64,000 nt of DNA from the NCBI GenBank assembly GCA_031835245.1, contig JAVKOQ010000102.1, forward strand, positions 112,641 to 176,640. Reading direction: 5' to 3'. The first letter of the stretch is position 1. Every line of letters starts with the position of its first letter. Origin of the DNA: Balamuthia mandrillaris (taxonomy: Eukaryota; Discosea; Longamoebia; Balamuthiidae). Of the stretch, positions 22,278 through 32,937 are shown in pieces. The translations under genes were made by a program, and so were the position numbers. The notes beneath the pieces were generated by a model that was given only the letters and a program-made list of their open reading frames with translations, ran no database searches and was not told where the DNA came from.

Positions 22278-25200
22278 ATGATGGAGGAAGACGCTCCTTC
22301 TCCTTCCTCTTCTCCTTCTCCTCCTTCTCCTCCTTCTCATTCTTCTTCTCCTCCTCCACGAAAGGCAGAAGGAGAAGAGGACTTTGGGCAGGTCATCCAT
22401 GAAGCAGCCGATCAGCTCAACAGGGTTCGCGGCGAGATTGCCACGCTGGACCACCTCCTGAAGGAACGCTTCCTCAAGAACGCGGCCTACCGCACGCCCG
22501 CCTCGGTCCCTTTGCAGCTCATCCACAAGATGGACGAGCTTTCCCTGGCTCTTCACTCTGCCATTGATAATTTGGGACACTACTTTGCGTTTTCGGTTTG
22601 TTTTTTTCACTCTCTGTCTTTGTCTCTCTGTCTCTCTGTCTTTCTGTCTCTCTGTCTCGCTGTCTCGCTGTCTTGCTCATACTCTCTCTCTCTCTCTCTC
22701 TCGTTCTCTCGCTCACTCTCCTCTCGTTTTTTTCTGCTCTTTTCTAAATGCTTTGTTTTTTTGTTGGTTGTTTCGTGTTTGGGTGTAAAAGCAAAAACAC
22801 AACTTGGATTTGGAGACTAATACTTGCGGCTTTCTTGGCGTGTTGCCTCATGGTTCCCTCTTCTCTTCTTTTCTCTTCTCTTCTCTTCTTTTTGTTATTC
22901 TCTGCTTTTGTCATTCTCTTTTTTTTCTTTCTCTATTTGTTCGTTTTCGTTTTTCCTTTTTCTTTTGTTTAAAGGTTTCCTTTTTGTTCTCTTTTATTTT
23001 GCTCCGTTGCTTCTCTTCTCTTTTCTTTTACTCACATTTACAAAAACACCAACCATCAACTATAACAGAACTCATATTACTGGTTCTTTCTTTCTTGCCG
23101 CCAAAAGAACTTCTTCTCACCATTTCAGTGCTCAATCGCCAGCTTCGTCAGCTCGTTCTTGACAATTCTCTTTGGTATTCCCTTCTCTTCTGTGTTTGCT
23201 TTCTCCTATCTCTTGTTCTCTCTCTCTCTGTCTCTCTCTGATTATTTTTGATATTTAAAAAACAATAGGAGGAGTCTTTGCTTCTATTATTTTGGGAAGA
23301 GAGCTCTTCACGAGGAAGAATTACAACAACAAAATGTTTGTTCACAATACGAAGAAGATGACGACGACGAAGATGACGACGAAGATGTAGGCGAAAGTTC
23401 AACAAGAAAAGAATATTTGTTGGGAGGTGGAAGAAAGAGAAGAAAAAGATTAAAAAGGGGACGATCTACATCCCGCGAAATGCATAAGCTACCTGCAACA
23501 ACAGAAACGAACAAAGACATAGAGAAAGAGAAAGAAAGAGAAGAAAATGCGAGTGACAAGTCCAGCGAAAAGATGGCGGCTGTTGTTCCAACGCGACGTA
23601 AAGAATGGAGAGCGATATTTGTGAAGCAGTGCAAACTTGAACGTAACTGGCGATTAGGTTAGAATCTTTTGTTCTCTTTCTTTGTCTTTTCATTTTCATT
23701 TTATTCATTTTCATTTTCTTTCTCCTTCTCCTAACCCTTCGCTCTCTCCTTCATTTCGAAAGGCAATTGCTCTGTGACAACACTACTCTCCGACAGGCGA
23801 GCTTACTGCATCCAATTCTCAGAAGAGAAGCGACAACTTTGGAGCGGCAATGCCAAAGGAGTGTTAGCAAGATGGGACTTAGACACAGGAAATTTTCACG
23901 CAGACATGAAGGCCCACGACGGCGCAGTTAATTGCATTCAATTGGGAAGAAAACATCGCGATGAACAACAAATAAGAAGGCGTAAAACAAACAAGACCAA
24001 AAAGCATAAAAAGAGCAAACAACAAACTCGGGAACAAGAAGAAGGCGGTGACGAAGAAGCAGAACGTGGAACAGACGAATTGCTTTATACGTGTTCATGT
24101 GACCGAACGATCAAAGTATGGTCTCAATCATTCGAAAGCATCAACACAAAACGATATCTGAGAGCTGTTTTTGGGAGCAAAGCAGGCAGAACCGCTGCTC
24201 AACAGACAAACTCGAACGTTACCACAAACGATGATTCTCACGGCAACTCTGTTCAAATGATACGAGTGAACGAGAAATCTAATCAACTGATCTCTTGTTC
24301 TTTAGATATGACGTTAAAGCTTTGGGACTTGCAACGAGGAGGAGAAATGAGCACAACATCTTCGTCTTCAACTCCTTCGGGAAAATGCATAAGAACGTTT
24401 CATGATGTTTCGACGTTACGATGTCTGCAAATGGACGAAGAATCGGGATACATTCTCTCCGGTGGGAGTGATGGATGCATCAAAGTTTGGGATGGACGAG
24501 TTCCTCCTCGTTCTTCCCTTGCTTCTTCTTCAAGCGGAGAAGAAAGTGATTGTGTGGCTTATTTTCAAACAGGATTGACAAAAGTGATGGCGATGCAGTT
24601 CAACTTGAAGAGAAACATAAACAAGTTGATCGTGGCGGGAGATGATGGGCCTTCTGGAGAGTTCAGCGTTCACATTTACGACTTACGGAGGACATCGCAA
24701 CCAGTTGTCTCTGTTCCCGTCTTCTCCCCGAGCGAATATTTTAGTTCCTCTCCTCCTCCTTCGCATTACGCTTATCGTTCTTCTGGTTCTCCGACTTCTC
24801 ATATTTCTTCATCCTCTGCGTCTTCGAATCTTTCTTCTTTTCCATATGCTGGAACTTCTCCTTCTTCTCTTAATTCCTTCTCTCTTTCTTCTTTGACTTC
24901 GCTTTCTCCTTTACGAAAACCCCCTCTTTCTTCTGTCCCTTCTTCCTCTGTTGCTCTTCCCCCTGCCCCCTCTTCTTCTGGCTATCTTTATCCTCCTTTT
25001 CATCATGCTACTTCACCTCATCATTCTCATCATCATCATCATCATCATCCTAATCGTCACAATCACCACTACCGTCCTCTCTTTCATCCTCATCGTTCTT
25101 CCATGTTTCCTTCTGGCTCTCCTACCTCCTCTTCTTCCACGACAAAGCTGCTCGCTTCCTCCGAAGAAAACGACGATGAAGAAATAGAAGATGATGAGAA

Positions 25201-25804
25201 CGAGAACGAAAACGAAAACGACGAACACGATGAAGACACAAAAATCAAAGAAGACGAAGAAGAAGAAGAAGAAAAAAGCCACAATTCCAAATGTGGATTG
25301 TCTTTAGGGGATAACTCTTATTTTAAGAGTCAATCTTTAGTGGGCCATCGCGATCGCATTTGGAGCCTCCAATTCGACTTCAACCGCTTGGTCACCGGCT
25401 CGAGAGACAACTCCGTGCGCGTATGGTCTCCTCTCAACTTCACCTCTCGCGATGCCTCCTCCTCGCTCATGTCCGAAGACTTTTGGGCCAACTCCTCCTC
25501 TCAAAGCAAAGAAGAGAAAGAGGAAAGAAACAAGGGAAGAGGGAAGAGGGAATGGAGAGTGCCGACGAGCTACGAATTGGGGCACCCCATGCAGCGACAC
25601 ATCAACTCGATCTATTGGCTGCAGTTCTCCTCGCAGCGCTTGGTCACCGCCTCGGCGGATCACACCCTGAAGATATGGAACTTTGCGGTGGATTTGAACG
25701 AGGCAGCGAGCGATAGAGAAGAAGGAGAAGAGGAAGCGTCAGAGGAGGAGGAGGAAGAAAGAGAGTATGCGAGTTTTACTCCTTCTTTTACATCTTTGTT
25801 TTAA
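22278..25804 (+). CDS. F-box/WD40-repeat protein
   Basis: This is a probable substrate receptor of an SCF ubiquitin ligase. Exons 22278-22595, 22792-22852, 23069-23174, 23269-23657 and 23763-25804 agree in phase and total 971 residues. Residues 1-100 are Ser/Pro-rich followed by a helical region without a recognised family. The F-box is assembled across the second splice: LPHELILLVLSFLPPKELLL, then ISVLNRQLRQLVLDNSLWRS. An acidic and Lys/Arg-rich linker follows, then the conserved WK..F....NW.. transition to the propeller. WD blades include KGVLARWDLDTG, YTCSCDRTIKVW, SCSLDMTLKLWDL, LSGGSDGCIKVWDG, VTGSRDNSVRVW and VTASADHTLKIW. Long Ser/Pro and His-rich inserts (around 24720-25130) interrupt the propeller. 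The ATG at 22278 was chosen because the upstream frame runs through promoter motifs. The substrate is unknown. Confidence 0.88.
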
Positions 25805-25909
25805 AACAAAGAACGAAAAGCATAACATTGTTTTTTTACAGCTTTCCTTTCATTTTTCTTTTCTTTTCTTATGTGGATTCAAAGCGATTGATATACATTG
25901 GTGATGATT

Positions 25910-27736
25910 CTAGGAAGACGTTGAAGAAGAGGAAGAAGACGCAGAAGCAAGCGAAGTTGAGGAGGAAGAAGCAGCGGTAGCGGCAGCAGTGAACGTTCGA
26001 TTGAGAAGAAGAGCCGCCGAAACGGAAGAGGGAAGGGAAGGCGGCGGACGAAACGGAAACGCCGCCGGAAAAGAAGGTTGAGGGGGGAAAGGGAAAGGAG
26101 TGCTCAACGGAGAAACGGATGCAGCAAACGGTTGAAACGGCAATGGACGAAGAAAAGGAGGAAGAGGGAGCGATGGTGGGGTTGGTCCCCACATGAGTGA
26201 AGCCGAGGAGACCATTTTGGATGAAAGAGGGGAGGAAGCAAACGGAGGATGAGGAAGAGGTAATAAACCTGTTTTACTAGTTGAAGTTGTTGCGGTGGTA
26301 GTTGAAAGGGATGGAGAGGGCGTTGGTACAGAAGATGGTTTGTTGCTTGTTGATAAAGTGGAGGAGGAAGATGAAGAAGAAGAAGAGGCATTTGTGGAAC
26401 CGGAAGAAAGAGGAGACGGAGTGGTGTCTCCAGGAGAAGGCGTGTTTTCGGTGGAGGAGGAATCTCCGTTCACGTATGAAGATGATAGGCTATTGTCGGA
26501 ACGAAATCTTTTGTTGGTGTTACTATTTTGCTTACTTTCTTTCGTTGTGGAGCCTAAATTGTCTGTTCCTTTAAAGTTGGTGTTGTCGAACGAGAAAAAA
26601 ACCGTTCGTTGATTGGATTTGTTGCTGCTGCTGTTGCTAAAATGTTCCGGAAAAGAAGCAAAAGAAGAAGAAGAAGAAGAAGAAGAAAGAGATGAGGAAG
26701 CAGATGAGGATGGAGGAAAGAGACGAGCGTAATGGGCCAATGGAGAAGCTCTTTCCCACATTTCTTCAAACTCGTCAACGTATTCTCCGTTTTCGAGGTG
26801 CGGCCGCAAAGCCCTTTCCAACTTTAGTCGTTTGTGCTGTTTTGAAAAAGGATTAGATTTTTGAATAAAAACTTATTTGAGAGAGGAGAAACAAAGAAAT
26901 GAGAAGGGGGGAAGATTTTGTACCTCTTTTCGCTCCTCTTCGATTTCGCGAAGACAACTTTCGACGCTTGGGCTTTGATGTTTACGTTTCTCAGCATTTG
27001 ATTTCTGAGTCCTGTTGAAGAGAAAATATTATGGAATGAGAGAGAGAGAGAGAGCAAAAGTTACAATCAAAAAACAGGAAAGACAGCGTTGAGAGGGGAG
27101 GGGGGGAGGGGGGGAATACATACAAGAAAGCTCCTTCTGTACTCTGACAAACATTCTGCAAAGCTGCTCTTGAAAAGACCCCTCTCTTTGTCCACACCTC
27201 AAACACCTTTTTTTTTGTTTTGTTAATAAAAATAATGAAAAGTGAAGAAAAAAGGGGGGAAAGAACTGAAGGAAAAAAGGGGGAAAGAAGAGAGCAAGAA
27301 AAGAAAGGAAAACCTTTTGAACAGCAGAACGAGTGTGTTTCACTTGTTGATCATAAGCTGCCGCGGCGGCCGCAGCCTCGTCGTTGCTGTTACTTCCTCC
27401 AACACCACTCAACAGCATCATTCTCTCCTTCTTGTTGTCGCTGAGCATTGCGGCAATAATGCCGCCCAAGTTGCGTTCCACCAAAAGACGGAAGCCCTCC
27501 AACAGCTTGATGTTTTCTGCTTCTTCTTCGTTGACTCCATTATTTTCCACTCTTTCTGCCTCTTCTTCCTCTTCCTCTCGCTCCTCTCTTTCTTTGCTGT
27601 TGCTGCGCAGTTTTAGCTGTCGTTGTTTCTTTTGTTCTTTGTGTTTGAGTGCCGTTTGACAGATCGAGTCCAGTAAATAGAATAAAGCTCTTCTTCGTTT
27701 GTGTGAAGACTAAGATTTAAAAATAAATAAAGCGGT

Positions 27737-27772
<36 letters not shown>

Positions 27773-28000
27773 AAAGAAGGAAGAGGAGGAGGAGAAGAAG
27801 AAACGATAAAAAAAGCTTTAAAAAAGAAGAAGAGAAGAAAAAAGTACTCTTTCTAGTCGGTCATAGAGAAGAGAGAAGAGCTCTGTGTGGAGGGCAGCAT
27901 TGTCCACCGCCAACTTGGTGGCGTGAGCAATGGCGTTGCGAGACTCGGTCAAGTGCCGCAGTGCGTTTTCCCAGCGGTCTAACGTTTGGGTGTCGTCCAT
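25910..28000 (-). CDS. CID-domain protein similar to CTD kinase subunit gamma (CTK3-like)
   Basis: Exons are approximately 27848-28000, 27330-27712, 27125-27207, 26925-26999 and 25910-26838, giving about 540 residues. The N-terminal helical domain resembles the CID/RPR fold of CTK3-type proteins: WENALRHLTESRNAIAHATK, then RRRALFYLLDSICQTALK, then VFEVWTKRGVFS. That fold usually binds or regulates the phosphorylated C-terminal domain of RNA polymerase II. The conserved closing element HKRLKLERALRPHLENGEY, then VDEFEEMWERASPLAHY, also matches the CTK3-type family. The remaining 240 residues are a Ser/Pro/Phe-rich low-complexity tail. The family assignment is by motif only. SCAF- or RPRD-type CID proteins are the main alternative. 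Confidence 0.65.
27738..27771 (-). repeat. AG microsatellite (CT in gene sense) in CTK3-like intron 1
   Basis: About 34 bp of uninterrupted GA units lie in the intron between the first two coding exons. It is one of more than twenty intronic CT-type tracts in the window, all pyrimidine on the transcribed sense strand where I checked. Confidence 0.9.
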
Positions 28001-29062
28001 CGTAGCGAAAAAAAAAAATAATAAATAAAATAAAAACAATGGCTCTCTCTACGTTTTTTTTAAAATCTGTTTTTTTTTTAAAAAAGCATGTTAGTTCGTC
28101 GTCGTAAAGGAAGCGAAGGAGAGAGAGGAAAACAATTCCATGGTACCCTTTTTTTTTTTGTTTGTTTCAACAACAAAAAAAACCAATCGAAAAGGTTCCA
28201 ATCGAAATCGAGAGGCAGATTTCTTTTCTTTTCTTTTTTTTTCTTTGTAAAAAACTTTCTTTTCAGATTTCAAAAAATGAAGAATTTTAACGGTTTACCT
28301 TTTTTCAAGATATTTATGTCGACTTATCCTCTTTCCAGGAATCGCTGCAGCAAGCCAGCTCATCCTCTGCACGACCGATTTTCCGCGGACATTTGAATAT
28401 TTGTCGACATAATCGGCCTCCCCCTTCTGCAGCATTCGTGAACGAAAATAGCACAGCAGATGAGTTTTTTTTTTTCTTCATTTAACATGTCAGCGAAGAG
28501 CTGTCATCCCCCATTTTTTTTCTTTTTTAATTTTTTTTCTTTCTTTCCATATTTTTCTTTCCATAATTTTTCTTTCCTTTCACTCCTGTCATCCATGGCG
28601 CCTTCTTTTTTCTTTTCTTCTCTTCTCTTTTCTTTCATTTTTATCATTTTCATTTTTCAATTTTTTTAACCGCCGTTTTCCATTCATTCCTTCATTCATT
28701 CATTCATGTATAATTTTTGTTCCTCTTTTTTTTTTTTTTTTGGCGGTTTTTATTTTTTTCTTTTTTCGTTTACACCACAAAAACCAGAAACACCGGGAGC
28801 GGAGTAGAAGCAGTGCAGTGTAGCGTAGCGCGGTGTAGTGTAGTGAAAACAAGTAGCAGCAAAGTTGCGCCCTTAAATTCTACTTGCCGAACACCTCCCA
28901 ATCCGCTTTGCTACTCCCCCCTTTTTGATTTATCACAATATTTTTGATTTATTTATTTTTGATTTATTCATTTATTTATTTATTTTTATTTTTTTTGCGT
29001 GATTCACTTTCGCACGCACTGAAGAACAAAGAGAGGCTTCAGTTGAACAAAGTAGCCGCAGC
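28001..29062. promoter_or_regulatory. Divergent intergenic region between CTK3-like and phosphotransferase genes
   Basis: About 1,060 bp of T-rich low-complexity DNA. GTCGAC occurs at 28318 and 28403, with the related GCGGACA at 28384. Near 28803-28850 a run of GTAGCG/GTGTAGTG-like phrases (GCAGTGTAGCGTAGCGCGG) is locally repetitive. From about 28930 the sequence becomes (TTTATTT)n-like. Open frames here consist of Phe/Ser/Leu and are not supported as genes. Confidence 0.4.
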
Positions 29063-29378
29063 ATGCCGTACATTTCGGAGCAAGGGCTGGACAACTTGAA
29101 GCACTACAAGTACTCGGGCGAGGACAAGTCCATCCTCGCCAACCTCTTCCTCAAGAAACACTGGGACTGGTGCTGCCGGACCCTGTTTCCCATTTGGATG
29201 GCGTGCGTGCCCCTTTTCCTCATTTGCTGTTTGTCGTTGCTTGTTTTGTTTTCAAGGTTACACTGACCGTCGCTTTTAATGCCTGCCTTCATTCGACACC
29301 GACAGTCCTAATATGGTGCGTGCTCGCCTCTCTAGTTTCCGCTTTTCTCCTCTCGCTTCTCTTTCCTCTTCTCTTTCT

Positions 29379-29415
<37 letters not shown>

Positions 29416-30323
29416 TCTCCCTCTCGCACCCTTTCTCTGCTTCTCTCTTTCTCTCTCTTGTCGCTTCTCGTTCTTGTCTTTCTTCACTCCTCTTTTTTTC
29501 CCACTCTGCTTCCGTTGCCCTCGTCCTCTCATTAATTCTCGCGATGCTCTTTTCTCCTCCCTGTCACTCCGCCATCCCTCTTCTTTACTCAACAACGCCA
29601 AACAAAAACAGATCACATTGACAGGCTTCTTCTTCCTGTTGGGCAACTGCCTTACCATCCTCTACTTCTGTCCCAATGTGAATGGCACATGCCCACCTTG
29701 GGTCTACTTCTATGCTGCCCTTGGCGTTTACCTCTATCAGATCTTTGATAACGTGGATGGACGACAAGCGCGGAGAACTGGGACTTCCTCACCCCTAGGA
29801 GAGCTTTTCGATCATGGTTTGTCCTTACCCTTACTTTCTGTCTTCTCTATTCTCTTCTCTCTTCCTCTCGCGTAATATTACTAACCATATATTACTAACT
29901 ATAATTTTCTATCATAAGGATGTGATTCACTCTTCGTGGTGGTTCGTATTGATCATCTTTCTTGTTCTTATTTTTGCTCTTCTTTTTCTTCTTCTGGTTA
30001 TTCTTCTTCTTCGATTTTTACGTTCCCAATTTTGTTTGAAAGATGGCAAGCATTTTGTTGAGTAATGGAGGAGGGATGACCGGTTGGGAGGCTTTCTTCA
30101 TCTTTTGTGCTATCGCGTTGCCATTCATCATGGCGCATTGGGAAGAGTACTTGTTTTCTCCCTTTATTTCTTCTCTTTGGGATCAAACTCAGAGACAACG
30201 TTTGCTGATATCCAAAAATGAAACAGGTTTTACACAGGAAAGCTCATTCTTGGAATGGTCGGAAATCCCACAGAAGGGCAATTAGTGATGACCTCTTTCT
30301 TGATCATGACTGGTTTATATGGT

Positions 30324-30366
<43 letters not shown>

Positions 30367-31511
30367 CTCTCTTCATTTGTTTTTTTTTGTTTTAGTGAAA
30401 CGCATCCCTATCTGCGCTGCGTGCACTTTATCATGCTCGTCGCGTTAAACAGGTTGCAAAATCTATTGTTTTTTCTAAACATCAGCGCTGCTTTCTTTGT
30501 TCCTGTTTATACTCAGGAATATAGTCACTTTGACTTCAAACTGTCGAATGACTGATTAGCTGCTGCTGACATTTCTTTTATTCTTTCTTATCGTTTCTTT
30601 CTCTCTTCGTTGAGGAACTGTTTCTAATCCTTTTTCTCCCTAAAACAAGGCCAAAGCCTTTGGTCTGGTCCGGTTCAAGTCGGAAGTGCGGTGGAGCAGT
30701 TGTTAGGAGCAAACCTTCCTCCCTCTCTTGTGGGCGTGTTGCCTGCTGAAGCTCCTTTGAACAGAGTTCTCCTCGCCACTCTCTTTGTGGCTGGCATCGT
30801 CATGTCCATCTATAAGTACGTCCTCTTGTGCTTTTTATATCATTTCGTTTCATTTCTTCTAACAAACCAAACCAAAACAATAAAAGCACGATGGCGGTGC
30901 TCCGCATAGTCTACCTTCAAAAGAAGAGCCTGCTGAAGGCCATCTCCATGCTGCTCCCAATGACAATAGCGGTGGGCAGCTGCTCCGCCTGGTTCCACCT
31001 CTCCAAAGAGCAACTGATGATCACCCATACAACCGCCTGCCTGTTCTTCCTTGGCGTCATGTTCTCTTACATCTTGGTTTGTTTTTTTCTTTGTTTCTGC
31101 TGTTTCTTCTTCTTCTTCTTTCTTCTCTCTTTTTTTCTCATCATTTCTTTTTCACACAAAAACTAGAATCGGATACTCATCGCCCGCATCATGCGCGAGG
31201 AATACAACATCTGGAACCCTGTCCACCTCCTCCCTCTCCTCGGCCTCTCCATCCAACTCCTGCTCCTCCGTTTCCCTCACCTTCTTCCAGCTCAACTCCC
31301 TCTTCAGGGCGCGTCGGAGGTGAAGGTGGAGGTGGTCGTTCTCTACTCCCTGCTCTCCCTTCTTCTGGCGGTGTACCTGCACTTTGTCCTTTCGGTCATC
31401 TCGCAGCTCTGCGCTCACCTGCAGATCAGCTGCCTGACCATCCCCTACCCCCCGCCCAGCCAGACGGGGCAGCCCTTTGGTAAAGTTCGTGCTGCCATCA
31501 AACAAGAATAG
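29063..31511 (+). CDS. Choline/ethanolamine phosphotransferase (CDP-alcohol phosphatidyltransferase)
   Basis: This integral endoplasmic-reticulum or Golgi membrane enzyme joins CDP-choline or CDP-ethanolamine to diacylglycerol. Clear exons are 29063-29202, a 10-nt microexon 29306-29315, 29612-29816, a 23-nt exon 29919-29941, and 30043 onward; the last begins near 31168. All early phases agree. The family signature DG..AR........G...D...D is complete: DGRQARRTGTSSPLGE, then LFDHGCDSLF. Further landmarks are WMAPNMITLTGFF at the first membrane segment and HWEEFYTGKLILG. About ten hydrophobic segments follow, and the protein is about 400 residues long, as usual for CEPT1-type enzymes. The C-terminus is polar (GQPFGKVRAAIKQE). 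Choline versus ethanolamine preference cannot be read from sequence. Confidence 0.92.
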
Positions 31512-31526
31512 CCTCTAAGAAACGAC

Positions 31527-31578
<52 letters not shown>

Positions 31579-31620
31579 AACGACAAGAAAGAAAGAAAGA
31601 AACGACAAGAAAGAAACGAC

Positions 31621-31708
<88 letters not shown>

Positions 31709-31717
31709 AACGACAAG

Positions 31718-31754
<37 letters not shown>

Positions 31755-31851
31755 AAGAAAGAAAGAAAGAAGAAATTATTTTTATGTACAATTTTTGAAT
31801 GGTTTTTTTTTTTGGTGGTGGACAAGCAGAAGGAATGAGCGGAAGAGATCA
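31512..31851. repeat. GAAA and GA microsatellites between convergent genes
   Basis: The 340-bp spacer between the phosphotransferase and CRIPT stop codons is mostly repeat. (GAAA)n, broken by CGACAA units, runs from about 31529 to 31709. (GA)n runs from about 31722 to 31748, and more GAAA follows to about 31770. It is probably 3' untranslated sequence of one or both genes. No other gene is seen. Confidence 0.9.
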
Positions 31852-32309
31852 TCATTTGACGCTTTGTTTGTACATGGTCGTGTCGAGGATCTGTTTGCCA
31901 CACATGGCGCACACGCCTTTGGCCACACGAAAAAGAATAAACAAAGAAAGTGAAAGATGGGAGTGAGTGAGTGAGCGAAAGGGTGAAGAGAAGAGGGAAG
32001 AAAAAACAAGATGGATGGTACCTTTTTTGTAGGCGCAGGGTTGGCAGTAGTTGCAACCCTCTTGCGGGACGGTGGTCTTGCAGATGCGGCACTGCTTTTG
32101 GTACGGGTTGAAGCGTCGCTTCGTTGTCAATATCTTGTTTTCGTTCACTTTCCTATCCCTGTTTTTTTTTTGATGAATACACACACAGAAAGAGAGAGAG
32201 AGAAAAAGGGAAGATATACGCACTTGGTGGCATTTCGTGAGCCTTCTTTCCAAGGGTCCGGACAAATCACGTTCTGCTTGAGCTTCTTCTCGCACTTTTT
32301 GCACACCAT
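31852..32309 (-). CDS. CRIPT: CRIPT (cysteine-rich PDZ-binding protein) homologue
   Basis: Three short exons (about 32223-32309, 32030-32155 and 31852-31925) encode roughly 95 residues, close to the usual 101. The start MVCKKCEKKLKQ and the segment PDPWKEGSRNATK match the family N-terminus. The middle VNENKILTTKRRFNPY leads into CRICK, CNYCQPCAYKKG and CAMCGKQILDT, ending in YKQSVK. Eight or more cysteines in CxxC pairs indicate zinc-ribbon folds. CRIPT binds PDZ proteins and microtubules in animals and is also linked to the minor spliceosome. The C-terminal PDZ-type ligand of the animal protein (ending in V) is replaced by K here. The in-frame extension upstream of 32309 runs through GTCGAC promoter sequence and is excluded. 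Confidence 0.93.
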
Positions 32310-32937
32310 CTTTTTTATTTTCTTTCTTTTCTTGTTCGATTTTTTGTGTCGACGCCTCGTAGGCTTATTTATACCTATCCACCATCGTAGGATGGAAAAG
32401 TTAACCACCATTCCATAATATGTAGCATAAACCTACATATAGATATTTTCTATTAGGATGAGATCTTTCATATAATATGCCAAACATACAGATCGAAGAT
32501 ATTAGGTTGATATAATGGTCAAGTGTGAGGTCACATTGCTCACATTCTCTCTCTTGGTTCATCGTTCGTGATTCAACATTATGGACTCGCTGCTGTGGAG
32601 TTGAAACGCTTTACCCCGGCTTTGAAGATTGTGAAGTAACGATCCTCTCCCTCTCGGCGATGGTTCGCCAACAATTTAACGACGGCACAAGGACTTTTGG
32701 GATATCGATTCATGCCCACCAGAAACGAACAGGAACAGAGCACAAGCAGAAGGAGCATTTGGCAGTGACATGGTGGATGTTCGGTGATGGGTTTTCGGTA
32801 AGCTCTCCATTCGCTACTGTTGGAGGACAGACTTTGTTTTGTTTACGCCGCCACCCCAGTTTCCTCCTTTTGCATTCATATATTGTTTAATTATCTTTTT
32901 AAACCGAAGAGACCGAAAGGGAAAGAAGAGAGAGATA
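32310..32937. promoter_or_regulatory. Divergent intergenic region between CRIPT and F-box/ankyrin genes
   Basis: GTCGAC lies at 32348, 39 bp upstream of the CRIPT ATG. An open frame of 121 codons at 32525-32890 has ordinary amino-acid composition, but I recognise no family and see no splice evidence, so I do not call it. The last 100 bp before 32938 is A/T-rich. Confidence 0.4.

Noticed and set aside
28460-28960. Phe/Ser-rich frames in the T-rich region before the phosphotransferase
   Set aside because: They result from poly-T and TTC low complexity and carry no domain.
31513-31790. Tandem GAAA array considered as a CRISPR-like or centromeric repeat
   Set aside because: Units are 4 bp without spacers. 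It is a simple microsatellite in a convergent 3' region.
32525-32890. Open frame of 121 codons between CRIPT and the F-box/ankyrin gene
   Set aside because: Ordinary composition, but no family resemblance, no splice signals and no conserved start context; it overlaps the likely promoter.
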